In this document: piece after piece, positions 9,414 through 17,262 of the stretch
Layout: each line of letters opens with the position of its first letter
Position numbering within the stretch: the stretch's first letter is position 1
NCBI RefSeq assembly: GCF_024397915.1
Contig: NZ_CP073347.1
Span: 806,001-870,000, forward strand
Direction: 5' to 3'
DNA length: 64,000 nt
DNA from: Marinobacterium rhizophilum
GTDB taxonomy: Bacteria > Pseudomonadota > Gammaproteobacteria > Pseudomonadales > Balneatricaceae
Notes under the pieces: model-generated
What the model saw: the letters and a program-made list of their open reading frames with translations, nothing else
What the model was told of the DNA's origin: nothing
The model's database searches: none
Made by a program: the position numbers and the translations under genes

Positions 9414-9923
9414 TCAGCCTGCGCTGAGGCTCTGCAGGTTCTTCTGCAACCAGGCGCGGTAGGCGGACTGGATCGCACTCAGGCTGGATGCCTCCTCGGT
9501 GGCATCGGCTTCATATTGCTTCAAAATGCTCAGCCCCGTCTCCAGGCTTGCCGCCAGCAGTGCCTGGGGCGAGTCCGCTGCCTTGCCCAGTTCGCTGAGC
9601 TGCTGTGTTGAAGCCTCGGTGGTTTTCAAAAAGGCGTTATAGCCTTCCTGAATTTTTCCAAGCGCGGCGATCTGAATGTCGGCCAGTTCACTGAAGGCAC
9701 CGACCAGAGCAGTTGGGTCGGAAAATTTTGATCCGGCCTGCAGCCAGTCGGTTTTCTGGGCGGTTTCCAGCAACTGTCCGGTCACCTGTATCTGGTCTTT
9801 CAGCGGCGTGATGGCGTTGAGCAGAATGAGGGCGTTCTGACGGCTCTGGTTGCAGTACTGGTTCCAGTGTTGCAGCGCCTCGGTCAGGTTCGGGTCAATC
9901 AGTGGTGCTGTTTCGGTGGTCAT
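9414..9923 (-). CDS. Phasin family protein (polyhydroxyalkanoate granule-associated)
   Basis: A 169-residue, mainly helical protein beginning MTTETAPLIDPN, with heptad-like, Ala/Gln/Leu-rich amphipathic sequence typical of Phasin_2-type proteins that coat polyhydroxyalkanoate granules. The ATG at 9923 is chosen over longer readings because AGGAG lies 8 bases upstream and the upstream extension is low-complexity and unlike the family. It follows the depolymerase gene by 44 bp in the same direction, so the two probably form an operon. Phasins are cytoplasmic, so pairing with an exported depolymerase is notable. Family assignment comes from pattern, not from a search. Confidence 0.7.
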   Translation of the reverse strand: MTTETAPLIDPNLTEALQHWNQYCNQSRQNALILLNAITPLKDQIQVTGQLLETAQKTDWLQAGSKFSDPTALVGAFSELADIQIAALGKIQEGYNAFLKTTEASTQQLSELGKAADSPQALLAASLETGLSILKQYEADATEEASSLSAIQSAYRAWLQKNLQSLSAG

Positions 9924-9967
9924 ATCATGTCTCCTGGTATTTTTATCGGTGGCTGTCTTGCCGGGGA

Positions 9968-11086
9968 TTACAGTGGGTGCGGTTGGGACAGGCGTTCTAT
10001 CATGCGGTAGACGGCGTTGATCTGCGGCGCCTTGCGTGAATAGAAATCCGGCTGGGCGTCGCCCGGCGATGAATAACCCCAGAAATCCCAGCAGCCTTCC
10101 GGGTTCAGGGGCGCAGCGTTCGAAGGTTGTACCTGCGGGTAGAGCATAATCAGGTCGTTGGCTTCGGCCACGTAGTTGTAGCCGGTATCGGCGTAGTACT
10201 TGTCGCCGATGACCGCAGCACCCTGCTTGCAGCCGTGAAATACCACATGCACTGCGCACGCCTTGCCCGCCTGGCAGGTGGCCGGAATGTAGGCGTAGGC
10301 GGTTTCGCTCATGCTGGTGGTTTTCGAGTCGATAAAGGCCGACTGGTCAAACGCCAGAATATCGCTGCTCAGAATGCTGGCCGGCGGTTTCATGTCGGTG
10401 TATATCTGCCCGATGATGCGGTTGGACTGTTCGAAGTCGCAGTCATTGATATAGGGCGCGGCGGTGACGGGGCAATCGGTGTCCTCACTGCTGTTGGTTA
10501 TCAGGGCGTGACCGGCGGCGACGCTGGTATCGTACTGGATGGCACTGGCGGGTACGCCGATGGCTTCAAAGTAGGCTTTGGTCTGATCAACCACCGCGGT
10601 GGTCACGGTTTTGTCTTTCTGGCCGCTGAAGATATAGATGTGATCGTCCTTGAGGTTGTCCAGCGGCGCTATGTCGCCGGCGTCGGCCAGTGACTCGCTG
10701 AGTGTCACCAGCAGGGGCGTATTGGGGCCCACCGCGGCAGTGAGCGGGTTCATGCAGGTGGTGGTGGCGTTGATCACCAGCGGGCTCAGGGACCAGGACT
10801 TGGCACACAGGTAGGGGCCGCCAGCGACGATGCCGGCACCGACCATGATGTCGGAGTAGGCCACATACAGTTGTGATGTCATGAAGGCGCCGGAGGACAG
10901 GCCGGATACCGAGGTGCGCTGGATATCGGCGCCAACGGCAGGCAGTTCAGCACCAAGAGCGGCATGGCTCAGTCCAAGAGAAGCGCTCAGCACGGCCATG
11001 ATGAGCAAGCCGCTCAGGCTGCGCCCGGGTGCCGGGCAGTCAGTTGGATGAGGCTGCCTGCTGTGTTGTCTGGAAACGTTTTTCAT
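9968..11086 (-). CDS. Exported poly(3-hydroxybutyrate) depolymerase-family esterase
   Basis: A 372-residue alpha/beta hydrolase predicted to cleave polyhydroxybutyrate or oligomers. The N terminus is long, with a hydrophobic core (LSGLLIMAVLSASLGLS) and likely signal cleavage near residue 46. The nucleophile motif G-L-S-S-G places the catalytic serine at residue 64, close to the mature N terminus, as in the circularly arranged type II depolymerase and periplasmic PhaZ1 group. Further conserved regions include VVFHGCKQG (oxyanion or His region) and YNYVAEANDLIMLYPQ. There is no C-terminal substrate-binding domain or linker, which favours a periplasmic or soluble-substrate enzyme over one acting on extracellular granules. 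It lies directly upstream of the phasin gene. Confidence 0.85.
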   Translation of the reverse strand: MKNVSRQHSRQPHPTDCPAPGRSLSGLLIMAVLSASLGLSHAALGAELPAVGADIQRTSVSGLSSGAFMTSQLYVAYSDIMVGAGIVAGGPYLCAKSWSLSPLVINATTTCMNPLTAAVGPNTPLLVTLSESLADAGDIAPLDNLKDDHIYIFSGQKDKTVTTAVVDQTKAYFEAIGVPASAIQYDTSVAAGHALITNSSEDTDCPVTAAPYINDCDFEQSNRIIGQIYTDMKPPASILSSDILAFDQSAFIDSKTTSMSETAYAYIPATCQAGKACAVHVVFHGCKQGAAVIGDKYYADTGYNYVAEANDLIMLYPQVQPSNAAPLNPEGCWDFWGYSSPGDAQPDFYSRKAPQINAVYRMIERLSQPHPL

Positions 11087-11512
11087 GATGTCTGCCTGTC
11101 CCTGGGTCGTTGTATCTTGTGTATGGCAGCATCGCTGCCACAGCTTTTATAACGCACTTGCACAAAATAGTGTAGTGCTTTTCTGTCACTGTCGGATGAA
11201 ATTTAAACAGCTGTATTAATGCCGGCAAAAGTGAGTTTAATTCGAATTAATGACGTCATATGCGGTTAATAAGCAGGCGTGAATATAGCCAGGACTCACC
11301 CGAACAACCCGTTTCCAGTGCGGTTTAAACCTGTGAATGCTGCGTTGCATTAGGTTTTTTCAGCTTTTTGCACAGAGCATGTCTGCTGCCCGGACCTGGG
11401 TGCCATACTGAACAGGGAATGGACTCGCGTCAGGGCGGGCTGCACTTTTTGAGTGCGCAGCCGTTCCCGGTACGACGTTACCGGATCCGTTTAACGCACA
11501 GGGGGAGCCATC
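11087..11512. other. Intergenic region between divergent depolymerase and hypothetical genes
   Basis: A 426 bp non-coding gap, more AT-rich than its surroundings at 11160-11300, containing the promoters for both flanking genes. It holds a small hairpin (GGCAGC-ATC-GCTGCC near 11122-11136) and two abutting palindromes at 11237-11259. No credible gene was seen. Confidence 0.6.
11237..11259. promoter_or_regulatory. Two abutting perfect palindromes, candidate operator
   Basis: TTAATTCGAATTAA (11237-11250) is a perfect 14 bp palindrome, directly followed by ATGACGTCAT (11250-11259), a perfect 10 bp palindrome. They lie about 150 bp upstream of the depolymerase start. Which protein binds, if any, is unknown. 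Confidence 0.35.
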
Positions 11513-12055
11513 ATGACATTTCGTTCCGGTCTGTTTGCGGCAAGATCAGGGGCGCAGAACAGGGTAGCCGGTAGCGCCCTTGTTCGATGGGTTCAGTCAC
11601 TCACTGTAGCCCTGGGGGTATTTTCAACAGCGGTATCGGCGCAGCATGAGTCGGCACATGCCGCGGCGTTGTCCGCCAGTGAAGAGGCGGCACTCTTTGC
11701 GGCGGCGGGTTTCAAGCTGGCGGGGAATGGCCAGTATCAGCGTTGCCAGGAAGAACCGGTAACCCTGTCTTATCAGCCGGGTCATGTAGAGTTAGACGAT
11801 CTGAATGGCGATGGCCGCTCCGAGGCCTGGGTGACGGAAAGCAGCCTGTTCTGTTACGGCAACGCAGGGCAGTATTTTCTGCTGCTGACCGAAGCGCCGA
11901 CGGGCTGGCAGATTCTGCTGGAAGCGGTGGGCATTGCGGTGATCAAGGACAGCGATTACCAGGGCTGGCCGGACATCGAAGTGGGCGGTCCGGGCTTCGG
12001 GGACTTTCCGCTGTATCGCTGGAATGGTAGTGGCTACGGGCGCCATACCCCCTGA
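11513..12055 (+). CDS. Exported hypothetical protein with calcium-loop-like DxNxDG motif
   Basis: A 180-residue protein with an unusually long N-terminal region before a hydrophobic stretch (VQSLTVALGVFSTAVSA) that ends in a plausible signal peptidase I site near residue 44. The mature part contains DLNGDGRSEAWV, resembling the DxDxDG metal loop of FG-GAP/VCBS repeats, and a following Gly/Trp-rich beta segment. That suggests a small secreted or periplasmic beta-rich protein. GGGGGAG-like sequence just upstream of the ATG at 11513 supports this start. No operon partner: the next genes run convergently. Function unknown. Confidence 0.65.
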   Translation: MTFRSGLFAARSGAQNRVAGSALVRWVQSLTVALGVFSTAVSAQHESAHAAALSASEEAALFAAAGFKLAGNGQYQRCQEEPVTLSYQPGHVELDDLNGDGRSEAWVTESSLFCYGNAGQYFLLLTEAPTGWQILLEAVGIAVIKDSDYQGWPDIEVGGPGFGDFPLYRWNGSGYGRHTP

Positions 12056-12111
12056 AACTCCTGGAGTCACAGGGGGTGCGGCTATTTACCGCAATGGATT
12101 GTCCGTGTAAA

Positions 12112-12873
12112 TCAGGGCTTGATGCGGTAACCGGTGCGAAAGATCCAGCCAATGACTGCCATGCACAGTGCCATGAATCCCAGTGTCATGCCGAGACTGA
12201 GGACAATGCTCACGTCCGACACGCCATAGAATGCCCAGCGAAAGCCGCTGATCAGGTACACCACGGGGTTGAACAGGGTCAGGCTCTGCCAGGGTTCCGG
12301 CAGCATGTTGATGGAATAGAAGGCGCCCCCCAGAAAGGTGAGCGGGGTGATGACCATCAGTGGAATGATCTGCAGTTTTTGAAAGTCGTCTGCCCAGATA
12401 CCAATGGCGAAGCCGAACAGGCTGAACGTAATCGCCGTGAGTACCAGAAATGCCAGCATCCACACCGGGTGCACGATGCTGTAGTCCACAAACAACCGCG
12501 AGGTGGCCAGGATCAGCAGACCAAGAATGATCGATTTGCTGGCGGCGGCACCGACGTAGCCTGCAACGATTTCAAATGGCGAAACCGGGGCGGATAGCAC
12601 CTCGTAGATGGTGCCGGAAAACTTGGGGAAAAAGATGCCAAAGGAGGCATTGGAAATACTTTCGCTCAGCAACGACAGCATCAGCAGGCCCGGGATTATA
12701 AAGGCGCCGTAACTGATGCCGTCGATATCGCCCATGCGCGCGCCTATGGCGGTGCCAAAGACGATGAAGTAGAGCGACGTCGACAGTACCGGTGAGGCGA
12801 TGCTCTGCATCAGGGTTCGACCGGTCCTTGCCATCTCGAACCTGTAAATTGCCGCTATGCCATAGAAATTCAT
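12112..12873 (-). CDS. yadH: ABC-2 type exporter permease, YadH family
   Basis: A 253-residue inner-membrane protein with about six hydrophobic segments and the ABC-2 permease layout, including FGIFFPKFSGTIYEVLSAPV and PLTFLGGAFYSINMLP. Length matches E. coli YadH (about 256). Its ATG overlaps the stop of the upstream ATPase gene by 4 bp (ATGA), so the pair is translationally coupled and forms one exporter of unknown substrate. Assignment to the YadGH group rests on the partner ATPase and overall sequence resemblance. Confidence 0.88.
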   Translation of the reverse strand: MNFYGIAAIYRFEMARTGRTLMQSIASPVLSTSLYFIVFGTAIGARMGDIDGISYGAFIIPGLLMLSLLSESISNASFGIFFPKFSGTIYEVLSAPVSPFEIVAGYVGAAASKSIILGLLILATSRLFVDYSIVHPVWMLAFLVLTAITFSLFGFAIGIWADDFQKLQIIPLMVITPLTFLGGAFYSINMLPEPWQSLTLFNPVVYLISGFRWAFYGVSDVSIVLSLGMTLGFMALCMAVIGWIFRTGYRIKP

Positions 12874-13796
12874 GCCTGCTCCCTCACCAGGTTGACGAAT
12901 ATTTCCTCCAGCGAACTCTGTTTGGAGTGCAGATCCTTGAAGTCCAGCCCCTGCGCGCTCAGCGCCCGCATCAACTCGGTAATGCCGGTGTTCTCATGCT
13001 GCGCATCGAAGCTGTAGGTCAGCTGCTGACCATCCTCACTCAGTGCCAGGTTAAAGGGTGCCAGTGATGCCGGCAGCGCCTGCAGCGGCGTTTGCAGGTG
13101 CAGGCGTAGCTGCTTGGTGCCGAGCTTCTCCATCAAGCTGGTCTTGTCTTCCACCAGTACCAGCCGCCCCTTGTTGATCACACCGATACGATCGGCCATT
13201 TCCTCGGCTTCCTCGATGTAATGGGTGGTAAGGATGATGGTCACGCCGCGTTCCTGCAGCCCGCGTACCATGTTCCACATGTCGCGGCGCAATTCGACAT
13301 CGACGCCTGCAGTGGGCTCATCCAGAAACAGAATCGAGGGCTCGTGGGACAGCGCCTTGGCGATCATGACGCGGCGCTTCATGCCGCCGGACAGCGCCAT
13401 GATGCGCGAATCCCGCTTGTCCCAGAGGGAGAGCTGGCGCAACAGCTGCTCGATATAGCCGGGGTTGGGTGCCTTGCCGAACAGGCCCCGGCTGAATTTC
13501 ACCGTTGCCAGTACGCTTTCGAAGGCATCGGTTGCCAGTTCCTGGGGGACCAGACCGATCTTGCTGCGGGCGGCGCGGTAGTCCGCCTGAATGTCGTGCC
13601 CGTCGGCGCAGACGGTACCGCGGGTGGCGTTGACGATACCGCAGATAATGCTGATCAGGGTGGTCTTGCCGGCACCGTTGGGTCCTAACAGCGCAAAGAT
13701 CTCGCCGCGTTGGATATCAAGACTGACATCATGCAACGCGGTAAAGCCCGAGGCATAGGTCTTGTTGATGTTCTGAACTGAAATAACGTGCTGCAC
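12870..13796 (-). CDS. yadG: ABC exporter ATP-binding protein, YadG family
   Basis: A 308-residue ATPase. It has Walker A GPNGAGKT, signature LSGGMKRR, Walker B ILFLDEPTAGVD and switch His in LTTHYIEE, then a C-terminal extension ending LEEIFVNLV as in YadG. I choose the GTG at 13796: AAGGAG lies 5-6 bases upstream and the resulting length equals that of E. coli YadG. Longer ATG starts upstream would place this ribosome binding site inside the coding sequence. The partner permease gene follows with a 4 bp overlap. Substrate unknown. Confidence 0.9.
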   Translation of the reverse strand: MQHVISVQNINKTYASGFTALHDVSLDIQRGEIFALLGPNGAGKTTLISIICGIVNATRGTVCADGHDIQADYRAARSKIGLVPQELATDAFESVLATVKFSRGLFGKAPNPGYIEQLLRQLSLWDKRDSRIMALSGGMKRRVMIAKALSHEPSILFLDEPTAGVDVELRRDMWNMVRGLQERGVTIILTTHYIEEAEEMADRIGVINKGRLVLVEDKTSLMEKLGTKQLRLHLQTPLQALPASLAPFNLALSEDGQQLTYSFDAQHENTGITELMRALSAQGLDFKDLHSKQSSLEEIFVNLVREQA

Positions 13797-14096
13797 GCGG
13801 GCTCCTTGCATCGCAATAGGGCTGTCCGATAACGGCCAGACGGGAGTGTACCGCAAAGCGCCGGCCGCGGGGGATTCGGTGTTTGGGCCTGTTTGCAGGC
13901 CATGGGCTATGTTTTAACGGGGGGCCGCTAGTCGCGTTGGCGCACAGTGGCCCAGGGGCAGCCAATGTGGTCTGCAGTTCTCAGGGTTTGCATACCACCG
14001 CAGTGATGCGGTCATTCGATCCAACCCAGGCGGCTGAGACGGCGGGCGGGCTGCGCTCCCGGTTGATTCAAGGCAGACCAGACCGAGGTTAAAACG
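13797..14096. other. Intergenic region between divergent yadG and CBS-protein genes
   Basis: About 300 bp without a convincing gene. It contains a small hairpin (GGCCTG-TTTG-CAGGCC, 13886-13901) and must carry promoters in both directions, though none stands out. Confidence 0.5.
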
Positions 14097-14525
14097 ATGG
14101 ATTCAGGTTCGATCCGTGAGTATATGAGCACCGACTTTGCCATCATTACGCCCGACATGCAGGTGGATGAGGCATCGGCAAAACTTATCCAGAAGTCCAT
14201 GCTGGGCGGCCCTGTGGTGAACGAAAATCGCGAGCTGGTGGGCTGGATTTCGGAGCAGGAGTGTTTGCAGGTCACCATTCAGGTGGTCTATCACAATCAG
14301 CGCGTCGCCAACGTGCGAGATATCATGCGCACCGATGTGCTGACGGTGTCGCTGGCGGATCATCCGCTGGATCTGGCCCGCCAGATGCTGAGTCCTGCCC
14401 CCCATCAGAAACCCAAATCCTATCCCGTGCTGGACGCGCAGCGCCGGGTGATCGGCGTTATTACCCGGCGCCACATCCTGAAGATGCTGGTGCACAAGTT
14501 CTCCGAAATGTCCCGGCCAGGTTGA
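14097..14525 (+). CDS. Tandem CBS-domain protein
   Basis: A 142-residue cytoplasmic protein made almost entirely of two CBS motifs: the first (about 6-60) with STDFAIITPDMQVDEASAKL and GGPVVNENRELVGWIS, the second (about 75-135) with MRTDVLTVSLADHP and YPVLDAQRRVIGVITRRHIL. Such stand-alone CBS pairs usually bind adenine nucleotides and act as regulatory sensors; the partner is not evident here. GAGG upstream of the ATG (14085-14089 region) supports the start. The next gene begins 26 bp downstream in the same direction. Confidence 0.88.
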   Translation: MDSGSIREYMSTDFAIITPDMQVDEASAKLIQKSMLGGPVVNENRELVGWISEQECLQVTIQVVYHNQRVANVRDIMRTDVLTVSLADHPLDLARQMLSPAPHQKPKSYPVLDAQRRVIGVITRRHILKMLVHKFSEMSRPG

Positions 14526-14551
14526 CGCATTCCCGCGCCGGACGCTCTCGC

Positions 14552-15088
14552 ATGAAGCGCTGTCTGGCGCTGTTGTGCGTGCTCGCCCTGGCAGTGCTGG
14601 GCTATGGCTACTGGCACGGCGCCACTCACGGGGCTTTTTCAATCAGTCTGCGACTGGCAGGCGAAAAGACGCAGGGCAGCCAGATCCTGCTGGCGGGTGC
14701 CGAAGTCGTGTTGCGCGATACCCAGGGGCTTGAGTTGGCCCGTGGGCGCATGGACAGGCGGTACAACTTTGTACGCCTTGTCCATCCAGCGGTGGGAGAC
14801 TGCCAGGACGCCGAACAGGCGGCTGCCGGCTCCAGCGCCGGGCGCAGCGCCTGGCAGGCGTGTTTCGAGGCACAGTCGCGCTGGATTCCCGCCTGGGCCG
14901 AAAAGGTACACAGCATCAGCCTGAGTACGCCGGGATGTCGCTGGCCCGAGATTCCGGTCAAGGTGCGTACATACGGGCCCGACTGGCTGCTGTGGTGGGT
15001 GCCGTTGCCCCACGTCGGTGGCAAGCCCTATACCTATTACAGCCTGAGCGTCAGCCTGCCACCGCCAGCCTGCGGGGCGAACCCGTGA
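14552..15088 (+). CDS. Exported or membrane-anchored hypothetical protein
   Basis: A 178-residue protein beginning MKRCLALLCVLALAVLGYGY, a signal peptide or N-terminal membrane anchor. The remainder has paired cysteines (DCQDAEQ, WQACFEAQ, TPGCRWP) and a Trp-rich C-terminal part (GPDWLLWWVPLPHVGG). No family is recognised. The ATG at 14552 is preferred because it begins the signal-like sequence; the frame stays open further upstream only through the CBS gene in another phase. It follows the CBS gene closely and may share its transcript. Confidence 0.6.
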   Translation: MKRCLALLCVLALAVLGYGYWHGATHGAFSISLRLAGEKTQGSQILLAGAEVVLRDTQGLELARGRMDRRYNFVRLVHPAVGDCQDAEQAAAGSSAGRSAWQACFEAQSRWIPAWAEKVHSISLSTPGCRWPEIPVKVRTYGPDWLLWWVPLPHVGGKPYTYYSLSVSLPPPACGANP

Positions 15089-15311
15089 AGGCTTCCCGAG
15101 AGGAGTTTCGCCCGTCGAGGGTTCCGGGGGCTTGCGCGACTGTGCCGGTAGCGCCGGGTACCCTGTCATGTTTTCACGCCGTTGCCGTGGCCAAAACCGG
15201 CCAACTGGTTTAGCCTTGTCGGCCCCGGCGGGCTTTGGTTCGGACGCCGCAACACGCGGCCGGACAAGGCGTCGGGGCTTTCCAGTCAAAGCAATTCAGG
15301 TTCACCGCGCC

Positions 15312-16322
15312 ATGACACTCAAGTTGACCGTTATTGATCAGTCGCCGGTGCCCGGTAAGGCGCAGCCGCTGTCTGCGGTGGCACTGTCGGCCCGGCTGGC
15401 CCAGGCGTGCGAGCGCGCCGGGTACAATCGCTACTGGGTGGCGGAACACCATAACAGCATTAATTTCGCAGGCCCCAGCCCCGAGATACTGATAAGCCAT
15501 ATCGCCAGCATGACCCGGCGCATGCGAATCGGCAGCGGTGGCGTGATGCTGCCGCATTACAGCCCGTACAAGGTGGCCGAGCAGTTCAGGCTGCTGGAAA
15601 CACTCTTTCCGGGCCGTATCGATCTGGGTATCGGTCGGGCGCCGGGCGGCGATGGCCTGGCCAGTCATGCCCTGGCGTACCCCTACGCCCAGGCGCGTGA
15701 AGACCATTACGCCCAGCAGGCGGCGCTGCTAAAGGGCTTTTTGACCCGCAGCATCCCCGAGCATCATCCGTATCACGACCTGCAGGTGATGCCCGATGAA
15801 TCACCCTGCCCGGAGCTCTGGATGCTGGGCTCCAGTGGCGGTAGTGCGGAGCTGGCAGGGCAGGTCGGCATGAAAATGGCGCTGGCGCTGTTCATCGGCC
15901 CCGAAGACCGGCCTGTTGGCATCGTGGAGGAATACCGCAGTGCCTGGCGTGGGGCGGGGCATGCCGGGGAGCCCGAGACGCTGATTGCGGTGTCCGCCGT
16001 CTGTGCGGATACGCAGGAGGAAGCGGAATACCTGGCGGCGCCCCAGGTGTACTGGAAGGTGCAGGCGTTTCGTCACGGCGTGCGAGATTTGATCAAGTCT
16101 CCCAAGCAAGCACTTGATTTGAAATCGAAACTAGGCGCTTCAGACCGAGCCTATTTCGACCAGACCCTGGCGTCGGTGGTCTGCGGTTCACCGCAGCAGT
16201 GCCAGCTACGCCTGCAGGGTATTGCCGAGCGTTACGGCACTCGCGAGATCGGTATAGTCACCGTCACCCACGATTTTGAGGACCGGTTGCACAGTTACGC
16301 GCTGCTGGCCGCCCAAAACTGA
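15312..16322 (+). CDS. Luciferase-like flavin-dependent monooxygenase (YhbW/LLM class)
   Basis: A 336-residue TIM-barrel flavoprotein of the bacterial luciferase-like family. Diagnostic segments are SVIDQSPVPG-type N terminus, YWVAEHHN (about 44-51), GGVMLPHYSP, LFPGRIDLGIGRAPGGD (about 98-115) and ELWMLGSSGGSA, matching the YhbW/MsnO8-type subgroup without an obvious aldehyde substrate. The ATG at 15312 is chosen because it begins the conserved beta strand LKLTVIDQ; the longer reading upstream is unlike the family. The gene converges with liuE. Substrate is unknown. Confidence 0.85.
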   Translation: MTLKLTVIDQSPVPGKAQPLSAVALSARLAQACERAGYNRYWVAEHHNSINFAGPSPEILISHIASMTRRMRIGSGGVMLPHYSPYKVAEQFRLLETLFPGRIDLGIGRAPGGDGLASHALAYPYAQAREDHYAQQAALLKGFLTRSIPEHHPYHDLQVMPDESPCPELWMLGSSGGSAELAGQVGMKMALALFIGPEDRPVGIVEEYRSAWRGAGHAGEPETLIAVSAVCADTQEEAEYLAAPQVYWKVQAFRHGVRDLIKSPKQALDLKSKLGASDRAYFDQTLASVVCGSPQQCQLRLQGIAERYGTREIGIVTVTHDFEDRLHSYALLAAQN

Positions 16323-16359
16323 CCTGCAGTGGTACTGAAGGCCCCGGTCGCTGAAGCTT

Positions 16360-17262
16360 CTAGCTGCTGCACGCCAGGGCCTGGCCGACCTTGGAGCCGT
16401 TGCTGCGGCCCAGCTCGGCGCTGATCCAGTTGCCGGTCCGGGCCAGCAGCTCCAGATCGACACCGGTCTCGATACCCAGCCCCTGCAGCAGGTAGATCAC
16501 ATCTTCGCTGGCGACATTGCCCGAGGCACCGCGGGCGTAGGGGCAACCGCCCAGCCCTGCCACGGATGCATCCACCACCGCCAGACCCTCTTCCAGCACC
16601 GCATAGAGGTTCGCCAGCGCCTGGCCATAGGTGTCGTGAAAGTGTGCCGCCAGCTGCTGGATGGGTACCTCGCGGGCCACGGCTGCGAGCATGCGCTTGG
16701 CTTTGACCGGCGTGCCGGTGCCGATGGTATCGCCCAGCGATATCTCAAAGCAGCCCATGTCCAGCAGCTCGCGGGACACGGCCGCCACCTGGGCCGGCGC
16801 GATGTCGCCGGCATAGGGACAGCCCAGCACCGTGGACACATAGCCGCGCACACGGATGCCATTGGCCTTGGCGGCTTCGATCACCGGCGTAAAACGGCTT
16901 AGGCTTTCGGCTATGGAGCAGTTGATGTTCTTCTGGGTGAAGGCTTCGGAGGCGGCAGTGAAGACCGCCACCTCATCCACACCGCTTGCCAGGGCGCCTT
17001 CAAAGCCCTTCAGGTTGGGGGTCAGGGCGGCGTAGATCACGCCGTCGCGGCGTTCTATGCCGGCCATGACCTCGCGGGCGTCCGCCATTTGCGGCACCCA
17101 CTTGGGGGAGACGAAACTGGCCGCTTCGATATGGCGGATGCCGGCGGCGCCCAGGCGCGCCACCAGTTCGATCTTGACTGCGGTGCTGATCTGCCCAGCT
17201 TCGTTCTGCAGTCCGTCCCGTGGGCCAACCTCCACCAGGCGCACCTTGCTTGGCAATGCCAT
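16360..17262 (-). CDS. liuE: Hydroxymethylglutaryl-CoA lyase
   Basis: A 300-residue enzyme cleaving HMG-CoA to acetyl-CoA and acetoacetate, the last step of leucine degradation. Family markers: VGPRDGLQNE near the N terminus (metal-binding Asp), HIEAASFVSPKWVPQMAD, and the active-site loop GLGGCPYARGASGNVASEDV near 233-252 with the catalytic Cys. Its ATG shares a base with the stop of liuD (position 17262), so it is translationally coupled as the last gene of the liu operon. Confidence 0.95.
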   Translation of the reverse strand: MALPSKVRLVEVGPRDGLQNEAGQISTAVKIELVARLGAAGIRHIEAASFVSPKWVPQMADAREVMAGIERRDGVIYAALTPNLKGFEGALASGVDEVAVFTAASEAFTQKNINCSIAESLSRFTPVIEAAKANGIRVRGYVSTVLGCPYAGDIAPAQVAAVSRELLDMGCFEISLGDTIGTGTPVKAKRMLAAVAREVPIQQLAAHFHDTYGQALANLYAVLEEGLAVVDASVAGLGGCPYARGASGNVASEDVIYLLQGLGIETGVDLELLARTGNWISAELGRSNGSKVGQALACSS

